From NCBI GenBank assembly GCA_004793585.1, contig SRZB01000001.1, positions 186,001 to 250,000 of the forward strand: 64,000 nucleotides of DNA, given 5' to 3'. Each line of letters begins with the position of its first letter. Position 1 is the first letter of the stretch. Below are positions 18,385 through 26,876 of this stretch, piece by piece. The DNA is from Hominisplanchenecus murintestinalis. GTDB lineage: Bacteria; Bacillota; Clostridia; Lachnospirales; Lachnospiraceae. Position numbers and translations under genes: made by a program. Under the pieces are notes generated by a model. The model was not told the origin of the DNA, did not search any database, and was given only the letters and a program-made list of their open reading frames with translations.

Positions 18385-18448
18385 AAGTCTGCCTTTTACG
18401 GATAATTGCATAAAAAAGGCAGGCATCTCTGCCGGAAGCAGAGTGCCT
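18385..18448 (-). promoter_or_regulatory. carA leader with intrinsic terminator (probable attenuator)
   Basis: On the minus strand AGGCA-CTCTGC-TTCCG-GCAGAG-ATGCCT (18421-18448) forms a strong hairpin followed by GCCTTTTTTAT, a textbook terminator 66 bases before carA. Just downstream, TAAAAGGCAG is complementary to CTGCCTTTTT of the T run, giving a possible competing structure. The layout suggests transcription attenuation. I do not recognise a PyrR binding site or a riboswitch consensus, so the signal sensed is unknown. Confidence 0.6.
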
Positions 18449-18497
18449 ACCCCTCCCCTTTGACGGGTATTCTTTAATAAATACTCAAATTGGTAAA

Positions 18498-18526
18498 ATT
18501 CTACCACAAAAAATTTTGCATTTCAA
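18498..18526 (-). promoter_or_regulatory. carA promoter
   Basis: The minus strand has TTGAAA (18521-18526), a 17-base spacer and TAGAAT (18498-18503). Transcription would start near 18491 and run through the leader hairpin. Confidence 0.65.
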
Positions 18527-18559
18527 CCTTTATTTCTGTTTGTTTTCAATTTTGTTTTT

Positions 18560-19282
18560 CTATGCGTCCAGAAACATTTTCATTACCCGGTTTACCTTAT
18601 CCCCCCATTTCCCAAAAATAAAATGGTTTGCCTGCGGAATAATCACCAGTGTGCTGTTTGGCAGGGACGCCGCTATTCTCTTTGTATGCTTCTCTTTAAT
18701 CATATCCTTCTCGCCTGCCAGCACCAGCACTTTTGCCGTAATCTTCTTCAGCCGCTCCGGCCGGATATTCGGCTCGTGAATCATCAGGCCGATAATATCT
18801 GCTTTCAGCCGCAGCTTTGGCCAAATGCGCGCGCCAGCCTCAAAAAAGGCATGTCCAAATATTGTAGGAAGCTGATACCGCATTTTCACCCCTCTTGGAT
18901 TCAAGTTTGCCCCTGACAGCACCAGCCTGTCATAAGAAACATCGGTATTGAGCGCCATTTCCAGCACAATATTTGCACCATCGCTAAACCCCACCAAAGT
19001 AACATCTTCCAGATGCAGCTTCCCAATCAGGGAAACTGCATCCATTGCTATCTGCTTAATTGTCAGAGACTTTTCACTGATCCCCGAATTCCCATGCCCG
19101 CGGCTGTCCATAGTAACTATCTTGTAATCTGCGGCAAAAAATTCTATCTGTTTCCTGAAACACGTCCAATCTTCCCCATTCCCATGAAGGAAAAAGAGCG
19201 TCTTCTCCCCTGCACCATAAATTCTGTAATAAATATTTGCACTGTGTATCTTGAAATATCCATGCTGTCTCGGTTCAATCAT
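18560..19282 (-). CDS. Alpha/beta hydrolase
   Basis: 240 residues with a complete alpha/beta-hydrolase fold: oxyanion HGNGEDWTCF, DSRGHGNSG, nucleophile elbow VGFSDGANIVL, acid in VLAGEKDMI and histidine in IPQANHFIF. No signal peptide, so cytosolic. The substrate cannot be inferred. It lies 21 bases beyond the small acidic protein gene and may be the last gene of the leuCD unit. Confidence 0.85.
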   Translation of the reverse strand: MIEPRQHGYFKIHSANIYYRIYGAGEKTLFFLHGNGEDWTCFRKQIEFFAADYKIVTMDSRGHGNSGISEKSLTIKQIAMDAVSLIGKLHLEDVTLVGFSDGANIVLEMALNTDVSYDRLVLSGANLNPRGVKMRYQLPTIFGHAFFEAGARIWPKLRLKADIIGLMIHEPNIRPERLKKITAKVLVLAGEKDMIKEKHTKRIAASLPNSTLVIIPQANHFIFGKWGDKVNRVMKMFLDA

Positions 19283-19303
19283 AGACCTTCTCCCGCCGCG
19301 CTT

Positions 19304-19630
19304 TTACTTAAACCGCAAAACCCCGTTTTTCTCAGAATCTTCCAGAATCCTATCAAGCATCGCGTCGAACTCATCATCGTCATAATCATCGTCATCGTCG
19401 TCGTCATCAAATTCCATATCTATTTCACAATACTCATAAGCAGTCACGTCAGCCTTGTCCGTCTCATACAGCTCACGTATCACCTTTTCTGCTTCTTTCT
19501 TAGATGCTTTCACTGCAATGTCATCCTCTGGGCCATTCAGCGCCAGCACTTCATCCTCTTCAACATAAGAAGCCTTGCTCACTTCCATTACGCTCAGATT
19601 TTCAAACTCGTCTTTGTACAATACTTTCAT
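19304..19630 (-). CDS. Small acidic protein with an aspartate run (unknown function)
   Basis: 108 residues starting MKVLYKDEFENLSVM. The start is at 19630 because GGAGG precedes it by 7 bases; an ATG 18 bases earlier lies before that site. The C-terminal part has eight consecutive aspartates, then Y and three more, encoded by mixed GAT/GAC codons. I recognise no domain. It is probably cytosolic; the acidic run may bind cations or a basic partner. It lies 26 bases after leuD, hence probably in the same transcript. Confidence 0.7.
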   Translation of the reverse strand: MKVLYKDEFENLSVMEVSKASYVEEDEVLALNGPEDDIAVKASKKEAEKVIRELYETDKADVTAYEYCEIDMEFDDDDDDDDYDDDEFDAMLDRILEDSEKNGVLRFK

Positions 19631-19656
19631 CCCGTTACCTCCTGCCATTCTGACAT

Positions 19657-20142
19657 TTATTTGCTGTTAATATAAGGAATCAAGCCTTCAGCCTTAATGA
19701 TTTTCTGCATGAACTCCGGAAACGCCTGGCCTTTAAATTCGGTTCCTTTTGTCTTATTATAAATCATTCCATTGTCAAAGTCCACCTCTACTTCATCTCC
19801 CGCTTCAATTCCTTTCGATGCTTCCGGGCATTCGATAATAGGCAGTCCTATATTAATGGCGTTTCGGTAGAAAATCCGTGCGAAAGTCTCAGCAATTACG
19901 CAGCTCACCCCCGCCGCCTTAATGGCGATCGGCGCATGTTCCCTGGAAGAACCGCAGCCAAAATTTTTCTCTGCCACAATGATATCCCCCTTCTGCACCT
20001 GGTTCACAAACTCTTTATCAATGTCCTCCATGCAGTGTGTCGCCAGCTCCGCGGGATCAGAAGAATTTAAGTATCTTGCCGGAATGATTACATCCGTATC
20101 TACGTTATCACCATATTTAAAAACTCGTCCGTTTGCTTTCAT
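19657..20142 (-). CDS. leuD: 3-isopropylmalate dehydratase small subunit
   Basis: 161 residues, the short LeuD type. [35 protein letters not shown] and [16 protein letters not shown] are the swivel-domain signatures. It forms the heterodimer with LeuC that isomerises 2- to 3-isopropylmalate. AGGAGG lies before the ATG; the gap to leuC is 13 bases. Confidence 0.95.
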   Translation of the reverse strand: MKANGRVFKYGDNVDTDVIIPARYLNSSDPAELATHCMEDIDKEFVNQVQKGDIIVAEKNFGCGSSREHAPIAIKAAGVSCVIAETFARIFYRNAINIGLPIIECPEASKGIEAGDEVEVDFDNGMIYNKTKGTEFKGQAFPEFMQKIIKAEGLIPYINSK

Positions 20143-20155
20143 TTTCTCTGCCCTC

Positions 20156-21427
20156 CTATAATCCTAATTCTTCCGGCGCTGAAATCTTTCCTGTTACAGC
20201 GCTTGCCGCCGCCACTGCCGGGCTTGCCAGATATACTTCCGAGTCCACATGTCCCATACGACCTACAAAGTTGCGGTTTGTTGTAGAAATACAGCGTTCT
20301 CCGGCTGCCAGGATTCCCATATAACCGCCCAGGCATGGCCCGCAGGTAGGCGTGCTCACCACTGCCCCAGCCTCAATAAAAGTTTTTACCAGCCCCTCTT
20401 CAACAGCCTGCAGATAAATTTTCTGGGTCGCCGGAATCACGATACAGCGTACCCCCTTCTTCACATGGCGTCCCTTTAAAATTTCCGCCGCGCAGCGCAA
20501 ATCATCAATGCGCCCATTCGTACAGGAACCGATTACCGCCTGGTCAACTGCCACGCCCTCCGCAATTTCGTCAATCGTTTTTGTATTTTCCGGAAGGTGC
20601 GGGAACGCTATCGTGGGTCTCAGCGCACTAAGGTCAATCGTATATTCTTCCTCATAAACCGCATCCTCATCCGCCTCATATACCGTATAAGGACGCTTTG
20701 AATGTTCCTCCATATACTGGATAGCCAATTCATCCACAGGGAAAATCCCGTTTTTCCCGCCTGCTTCAATTGCCATATTCGCAATTGTAAATCTATCGTC
20801 CATCGTGAGACTCTTCACGCCTTCGCCCACAAACTCCATAGATTTGTAAAGCGCGCCGTCCACGCCAATCATTCCAATAATATGCAAAATGACGTCCTTA
20901 CCGCTCACCCATTTCGAAGGTCTTCCGACTAAATTAAATTTAATCGCGGACGGAACCTTAAACCATGCCTTTCCCGTCGCCATTCCAGCTGCCATATCCG
21001 TGCTGCCTACCCCCGTAGAAAATGCTCCCAGCGCGCCATAGGTACAGGTATGGGAATCCGCCCCGATAATCACATCGCCTGCCACTGTCAGACCTTTCTC
21101 CGGAAGCAGGGCATGTTCAATTCCCATATCGCCCACGTCAAAATAATTTGTAATGTCATGCTTGCAGGCAAACTGCCGCACACATTTGCAGTGCTCCGCC
21201 GACTTAATATCTTTATTCGGGATAAAGTGATCCATGACCAGGGCAATCTTATCTTTATCAAATACCGTCTTTTTCGTCATTTTATCCATTTCATGAATCG
21301 CTACCGGAGAAGTGATATCATTCCCCAGAACCAGATCCAAATCAGCCTCAATCAGCTGACCTGCCTCTACATATGGAAGTCCGGCATGTGCCGCCAGAAT
21401 CTTCTGTGTCATTGTCATTCCTTTCAT
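20156..21427 (-). CDS. leuC: 3-isopropylmalate dehydratase large subunit
   Basis: 423 residues, the shorter LeuC class common in Clostridia and archaea. 4Fe-4S ligands lie in IGSCTNGR and PTCGPCLGG, and the substrate loop in [13 protein letters not shown]. It works with LeuD in leucine synthesis. GAGGAGG stands 8 bases before the ATG. A LysR gene is divergently oriented across a gap of about 150 bases, the usual arrangement for control of this operon. Confidence 0.96.
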   Translation of the reverse strand: MKGMTMTQKILAAHAGLPYVEAGQLIEADLDLVLGNDITSPVAIHEMDKMTKKTVFDKDKIALVMDHFIPNKDIKSAEHCKCVRQFACKHDITNYFDVGDMGIEHALLPEKGLTVAGDVIIGADSHTCTYGALGAFSTGVGSTDMAAGMATGKAWFKVPSAIKFNLVGRPSKWVSGKDVILHIIGMIGVDGALYKSMEFVGEGVKSLTMDDRFTIANMAIEAGGKNGIFPVDELAIQYMEEHSKRPYTVYEADEDAVYEEEYTIDLSALRPTIAFPHLPENTKTIDEIAEGVAVDQAVIGSCTNGRIDDLRCAAEILKGRHVKKGVRCIVIPATQKIYLQAVEEGLVKTFIEAGAVVSTPTCGPCLGGYMGILAAGERCISTTNRNFVGRMGHVDSEVYLASPAVAAASAVTGKISAPEELGL

Positions 21428-21514
21428 CTGCTTTTCCTCCTCATATTTAATTTCTAAACATTCAGATATCCAAATTCTATGGACATTGTAGCACAGAATA
21501 TACTATAATAGAAA

Positions 21515-21530
21515 TATATATTGCGCATAT
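21515..21530. promoter_or_regulatory. Candidate LysR operator between leuC and the LysR gene
   Basis: The near-palindrome ATATTGCGCATAT lies in the divergent intergenic region. LysR proteins favour interrupted palindromes with a T-N11-A core. The fit is suggestive only. Confidence 0.35.
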
Positions 21531-21584
21531 TTATCATAATATTTAGTTATGGAACTGCCGCTCATAATGCGAAAGGAGTTTGTC

Positions 21585-22466
21585 ATGGAGTCTAATTTAG
21601 CACAGTACCGAATTTTTTATGCTGTGGCACAAGAAGGAAATATTTCCCGTGCCGCCGCTTCCCTGTATATCAGCCAGCCTGCCATCAGTAAATCCATACA
21701 GAAGCTTGAGGAATCCCTGGGCACGCCCCTGTTTTCCCGCAGTTCCCGGGGCGTCCGGCTCACGGAAGAAGGCGCTCTTTTGTTCCAGCATGTGAAAATT
21801 GCGTTTGACTCCTTAAAGGCGGGAGAAGAACAGCTCCGTCAAATGACGGAGCTTGGCATCGGGCATCTTCGGATTGGCGTGAGCACTACGCTCTGCAAAT
21901 ATGTACTTCTGCCCTATCTCAAAAAATTTATTGAGCTTTATCCCCATATCCGTATTTCTATTGAATGTCAGTCTACCAGCCACACGCTCCAGCTTTTACA
22001 GGAGCGCCGGATTGATATTGGTTTCATTGGAAGACCCTCTTCCATGGGGAATATCACCTTCCATTCCCTGGGGGAAATCGAAGATATTTTTGTGGCTTCC
22101 AAAAGTTATATGGACAATCTCTCTCTTTCCAGTTCTACCGCCGACATTTTCCATGCGGCTACGCTGATGCTGCTCGATAAAGAAAATATCACACGCCGGT
22201 ATATCGATGATTATCTGAAAGAACACCATATAGATCCCGGGAATCTATTAGAAATCTCCACTATGGATCTGCTTATTGAATTTGCAAAAATCGGCCTTGG
22301 CATTGCGTGTGTCATCCGGCAGTTTGTCCAGGAAGAACTGGATCGCGGCATTCTCCATGAAATTCCTTTAGGATTTCCCATCCATGCACGGGAAATTGGC
22401 CTGGCTTTCCCTTCTTCTTCCAGTCAGAGCCAGGCTTTGAAAACCTTTACAGACTTTTTCCGCTAG
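21585..22466 (+). CDS. LysR-family transcriptional regulator
   Basis: 293 residues. The N-terminal winged helix is typical (FYAVAQEGNISRAAASLYIS, QPAISKSIQKLEESLG), followed by a periplasmic-binding-like co-inducer domain from about residue 90. Start at 21585 is 6 bases after AAGGAG; an in-frame ATG 36 bases upstream lacks such a site. Divergent orientation from leuCD suggests control of that operon, perhaps by a leucine-pathway intermediate. That is inference from position. Confidence 0.9.
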   Translation: MESNLAQYRIFYAVAQEGNISRAAASLYISQPAISKSIQKLEESLGTPLFSRSSRGVRLTEEGALLFQHVKIAFDSLKAGEEQLRQMTELGIGHLRIGVSTTLCKYVLLPYLKKFIELYPHIRISIECQSTSHTLQLLQERRIDIGFIGRPSSMGNITFHSLGEIEDIFVASKSYMDNLSLSSSTADIFHAATLMLLDKENITRRYIDDYLKEHHIDPGNLLEISTMDLLIEFAKIGLGIACVIRQFVQEELDRGILHEIPLGFPIHAREIGLAFPSSSSQSQALKTFTDFFR

Positions 22467-22630
22467 ATATCTTATTTATTCCTATAATGTGAAGCACGTT
22501 ACATGATTTTAACCTCATGCTGCCTTTCCAATTTATCTTGCACTCGTTACAAAAACTGCTTTTAAAAAAGAACTCATATGTAAGAATTTACGCTCCATAA
22601 CCTGTAACATACAGAAAGCTAAATAAAGCA

Positions 22631-22652
22631 GCCGCCACTTTCCAGTGGCGGC
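22631..22652 (-). terminator. Terminator after ilvC
   Basis: Perfect 9-bp arms 22631-22639 and 22644-22652 with a TTCC-type loop. The minus strand continues TGCTTTATTTAG. It lies 14 bases after the ilvC stop. Confidence 0.7.
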
Positions 22653-22665
22653 CATCCATAAATCT

Positions 22666-23763
<1,098 letters not shown>

Positions 23764-23778
23764 TTACGGTCGTATTTC

Positions 23779-24276
23779 CTACAGGTATCTCACATCGTCT
23801 GCACCTCTGGACAAACCTGTAATTCCAGTGCGTGCCAGTTCCAAAATTTCATATCCCATCAGAAGCCCGATAAATGCTTCAATCTTAGACTGGTTTCCCG
23901 TCATCTCTATCGTCAGGGAATCAACGCCCACATCCACGATATTCGCACGGAATATCCCTGCTGTAGATACAATGTCCTGACGGTGCTCCGCATCCGCCCG
24001 GACTTTTACCAAAATTAACTCACGGGTAACGCTCTCCCCATCCTGCAGGGTCTTGATATCTACCACGTCAATCAGCTTCGCAAGCTGCTTGGTAATCTGG
24101 TCGAGAATCAGCTCGTCGCCCCTGACAACTACCGTCATTCTGGAATATCTTGGATCGGCTGTCTCCCCGACAGTCAGACTGTCGATGTTATAGCCCCGGC
24201 GGCTGAAAAGTCCTGATACACGGCTCAGAACACCTGATGTATTGTCAACTAACATAGATAATACTCGTCTTTTCAT
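23779..24276 (-). CDS. ilvN: Acetolactate synthase small (regulatory) subunit
   Basis: 165 residues. An N-terminal ACT domain (LSMLVDNTSGVLSRVSGLFSRR, with GYNIDSLTVG) is followed by the ALS_ss_C domain. It confers valine feedback on the large subunit IlvB, which is encoded about 10 kb away. Start at 24276 (MKRRVLSML) fits family starts; the in-frame upstream extension does not. Confidence 0.93.
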   Translation of the reverse strand: MKRRVLSMLVDNTSGVLSRVSGLFSRRGYNIDSLTVGETADPRYSRMTVVVRGDELILDQITKQLAKLIDVVDIKTLQDGESVTRELILVKVRADAEHRQDIVSTAGIFRANIVDVGVDSLTIEMTGNQSKIEAFIGLLMGYEILELARTGITGLSRGADDVRYL

Positions 24277-24305
24277 AGAAAAACCTGCTTTCTCTGGCTT
24301 ATTGC

Positions 24306-24338
24306 GCAGGATGCCGGAAATATTTCCGTCCACCCTGC
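24306..24338 (-). promoter_or_regulatory. Palindromic hairpin in the ilvN leader
   Basis: GCAGG (24306-24310) and CCTGC (24334-24338) flank the perfect 14-bp palindrome CGGAAATATTTCCG (24315-24328). It lies between the promoter and the ilvN start and could be an RNA hairpin or an operator for a dimeric regulator. Confidence 0.4.
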
Positions 24339-24350
24339 TTTCGTTATGTC

Positions 24351-24379
24351 ATTGTACCAACTATTAAATTCTTTGTCAA
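24351..24379 (-). promoter_or_regulatory. ilvN-ilvC promoter
   Basis: The minus strand has TTGACA (24374-24379), a 17-base spacer and TACAAT (24351-24356). This is near consensus and gives ilvNC its own promoter, separate from ilvB. Confidence 0.8.
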
Positions 24380-24427
24380 CAAAAAACTGCTTTAACAGAT
24401 TAAACCGTTAAATCAACCGTAAACAGA

Positions 24428-25591
24428 TTACTGCTCACCGGATGAGCTTTCACTCTCCTCTGTATCGGAAGCAGACTCGCTCTCCTGCCCTTTTTCAGAC
24501 AGCTCGTCCCCGCTGCTCTGGTAATTCTCATCACTGACTGTCGTATCCTCTGAAAAGCCTGTCTGGTTAATAATATAATTGCTCCGCTCAACTACATCAT
24601 CCGACGGCTCATAATCTTCGTCGCCAAACAGGAAAATATGGAGCTGGTCTACATTCTTTTCCAAAGTCACAGGCACCTCATTGTACTTTCCGTCCTCCGA
24701 AGTCCTGTGCCAGAATGGGAAGCCTGTCGTCTCGCCTATCTTATAAGACAGCATACTCATCCCCATAGAAAGAATCTCGCTCTTAGAAATATTTGTGCTA
24801 ATCTTTGGGAATACTTCATCCATCATCTTATTCAGCGTTCCGATGTCCGCGCTTTTCGCCTTATCCACGATTTTCGCAATAACCTCGCGTTGACGCAGGG
24901 TACGCTTATAGTCATTTCCGCCTCCATAACGGATTCTGCAGTACGCGGTCGCCTGAACGCCGTCCATGAGATATGTCCCGCCGCTTGGCAGTCTCTCATA
25001 GTCTTTCTCCGCTACCTTGGACACGCTGACACAGTAATTGCTCAAATGCTCTGCCTCTTCATCCGTAACAGTAAGTTCAATCCCGCCCAGCTCGTCAATG
25101 ATATCCGTAAGCGCGCTGAAATCCACCATTACATACTTCGAAATATCCATATCCAAGTTCGTATTCAGCATACTCAGAGCCCACTCCATACCGCCGTTCG
25201 GATAAGAAGAATTTGCTTTTCCGTATCTGTCCTCCCCGATATTCAGCAGCGTATCCCTGTAAATGGACACCAGGTTCACCACCTTGGTATCATTGTTGAT
25301 ACTGGCAATAATAATCGTATCTGTATTTTCCTTTTTTTCGTCCACGCCGAAAAGTGCGATATTCATATATCCTTTCAGCGTAGGGTTTGTCTCCGCCGTC
25401 TTATTCACGACAACTTTTTTCTCGTCCAGCTTCTCTGTTTCCATCAGGTTCAGTTTTGAGTCAACCTGTATGTAGACATAGGCAACTCCGCATACCAGAA
25501 GAAGCAGGATAACTTCTACAACAAAAAGTATCTTCCTCCTCCTGTATTTCTTATAAGCCGCACTTTTCTTATCCACTTGTCTTTTTCCCAT
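24428..25591 (-). CDS. LytR-CpsA-Psr (LCP) family phosphotransferase
   Basis: About 387 residues. A basic N terminus and one transmembrane segment (ILFVVEVILLLLVCGVAYVYI) place the catalytic domain outside. The LCP domain shows MNIALFGVDEKKENTDTIII, VNLVSIYRDTLL and YCRIRYGGGNDYKRTLRQRE, including the arginines and aspartate that hold the polyprenyl pyrophosphate. These enzymes attach wall polymers to peptidoglycan. The last 60 residues are Ser/Glu-rich and likely disordered. The start is taken as ATG 25591; a GTG two codons earlier is also possible. Confidence 0.92.
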   Translation of the reverse strand: MGKRQVDKKSAAYKKYRRRKILFVVEVILLLLVCGVAYVYIQVDSKLNLMETEKLDEKKVVVNKTAETNPTLKGYMNIALFGVDEKKENTDTIIIASINNDTKVVNLVSIYRDTLLNIGEDRYGKANSSYPNGGMEWALSMLNTNLDMDISKYVMVDFSALTDIIDELGGIELTVTDEEAEHLSNYCVSVSKVAEKDYERLPSGGTYLMDGVQATAYCRIRYGGGNDYKRTLRQREVIAKIVDKAKSADIGTLNKMMDEVFPKISTNISKSEILSMGMSMLSYKIGETTGFPFWHRTSEDGKYNEVPVTLEKNVDQLHIFLFGDEDYEPSDDVVERSNYIINQTGFSEDTTVSDENYQSSGDELSEKGQESESASDTEESESSSGEQ

Positions 25592-25605
25592 TTTCACATA
25601 TCCTC

Positions 25606-25974
25606 TTATTTAATAAATCTGTCAATGGCTCTGTTCAATTCTTCAATCGCCTCTGTATCCCCTGTCTCTACCGCTTCCACCAGACAATGCTGGATATGGT
25701 CATGCAGGATGACCTTTCCCGTATTATTAATAGCCGCCTTTACTGCCGAGAGCTGAATCAGCACTTCGCTGCAGTCCCTCCCGCTCTCAACCATTTTCTT
25801 AATGGATTCCAGATGCCCGATTGCCCTTGCCAGGCGGTTGAGCACCGCTTTGGTATTCTCATGGGTATGCGTGTGCCCTCCATGGCAATGGGGGACATGT
25901 TCATTGTCATGAGCATGGATATGTGTATGCTCATACACACTGCCATCTTGTCTCACATGCTTATGTGGCTCCAT
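25606..25974 (-). CDS. CsoR/FrmR-family metal-responsive repressor with histidine-rich tail
   Basis: 122 residues. The first 38 contain 12 histidines plus C30 in a low-complexity tail. Residues 42-122 form the all-helical CsoR/RcnR/FrmR domain (LNRLARAIGHLESIKKMVE). C68, H93 and C97 have the same spacing (25 and 4) as the copper ligands of CsoR, so copper sensing is likely, though other thiophilic signals are possible. The tail may buffer Ni, Zn or Cu. No metal exporter is next to it; it lies 8 bases after mscS and 8 bases before the LCP gene. Confidence 0.88.
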   Translation of the reverse strand: MEPHKHVRQDGSVYEHTHIHAHDNEHVPHCHGGHTHTHENTKAVLNRLARAIGHLESIKKMVESGRDCSEVLIQLSAVKAAINNTGKVILHDHIQHCLVEAVETGDTEAIEELNRAIDRFIK

Positions 25975-25982
25975 TTGCTTCT

Positions 25983-26873
25983 CTACTCCTTCTCTGCCTG
26001 CCGCACAGCCACTTCAAGCTGCCGATAGGGTATTTCAATTCCCACTTCATCAAGCCCATATTTTATCGCCTCCGTAAGCCTCCATTTAGCCGCAAAGTAA
26101 TCCTCCGGGCGTACCCAGGCTCTCCAGCCCAAATCCACCGAACTTTCATTCAGGGAATCTACAAAGACTTCAACCGGATCTGCCGCTAAAACGCTTTCTT
26201 CTTCCCTCAGAATCTTCTCAATCGCCTTCTTCGCCGTCTGGATATCTGCCTGGTAGGAAATCCCCACGATTTCCCGGATCTGCCGCTTTTCCTGCAGCGA
26301 GATATTCGTAAGGCTGGTATTCGATAACGTTCCGTTGGGCACGCTCACTGTCCGGTTATCCGGCGTCAGCAGATACGTATAAAAAAGGTCGATTTTCTCC
26401 ACGGTTCCCTCGTTTCCACGGGCATCCTCTTTAATATAATCACCGACCTTAAAAGGCTTCATGATTAAGAGTATAAATCCTCCGGCGAGATTTGACAAGG
26501 ACTCTTTTAAAGCAAGCACGATTCCGACCCCCATAGATCCTAAAAGCGCCGCTATCGAAGCTTCCTTTACCCCAAGATAACCTGCCAGCCCTGCCACAAG
26601 GATGATATACAGCAGTGCTTTAATCAGAGAATTCATAAAGTGCAGGGAACCTTCTTCCATCTGCGCCCGCACGAAAGAACGCTTCAGGATTTTTAAAAGG
26701 AGCGCTATCACCCTGGAACCGATAAAAAAGATAATCCCGGCTATCAAAAGCTTCAATCCGAAATCCAGCAGAGCCGGAATTTTGCCATTAATGTAAGAAA
26801 GCATCCTGTTTGCCTCTTCTGCTTTCTCCTGCACTACCTTCGCTACCTGTTCCCCCAGTTCTGTTTCCTGCAT
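25983..26873 (-). CDS. Small-conductance mechanosensitive channel (MscS family)
   Basis: 296 residues. Three membrane segments: at about 35-60 (FGLKLLIAGIIFFIGSRVIA), 78-95 (LIKALLYIILVAGLAGYL) and the pore helix IAALLGSMGVGIVLALK, with glycine/alanine packing. The cytoplasmic beta domain follows (GFILLIMKPFKVGDYIK, VPNGTLSNTSLTNIS). It releases solutes on hypo-osmotic shock. Start is 3 bases after the glgB stop. Confidence 0.92.
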   Translation of the reverse strand: MQETELGEQVAKVVQEKAEEANRMLSYINGKIPALLDFGLKLLIAGIIFFIGSRVIALLLKILKRSFVRAQMEEGSLHFMNSLIKALLYIILVAGLAGYLGVKEASIAALLGSMGVGIVLALKESLSNLAGGFILLIMKPFKVGDYIKEDARGNEGTVEKIDLFYTYLLTPDNRTVSVPNGTLSNTSLTNISLQEKRQIREIVGISYQADIQTAKKAIEKILREEESVLAADPVEVFVDSLNESSVDLGWRAWVRPEDYFAAKWRLTEAIKYGLDEVGIEIPYRQLEVAVRQAEKE

Positions 26874-26876
26874 GTT

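Noticed and set aside
18361..18500. PyrR binding loop or T-box at carA
   Set aside because: I could not match the PyrR consensus or the GGTACCGCG T-box motif. Only the generic leader terminator is supported.
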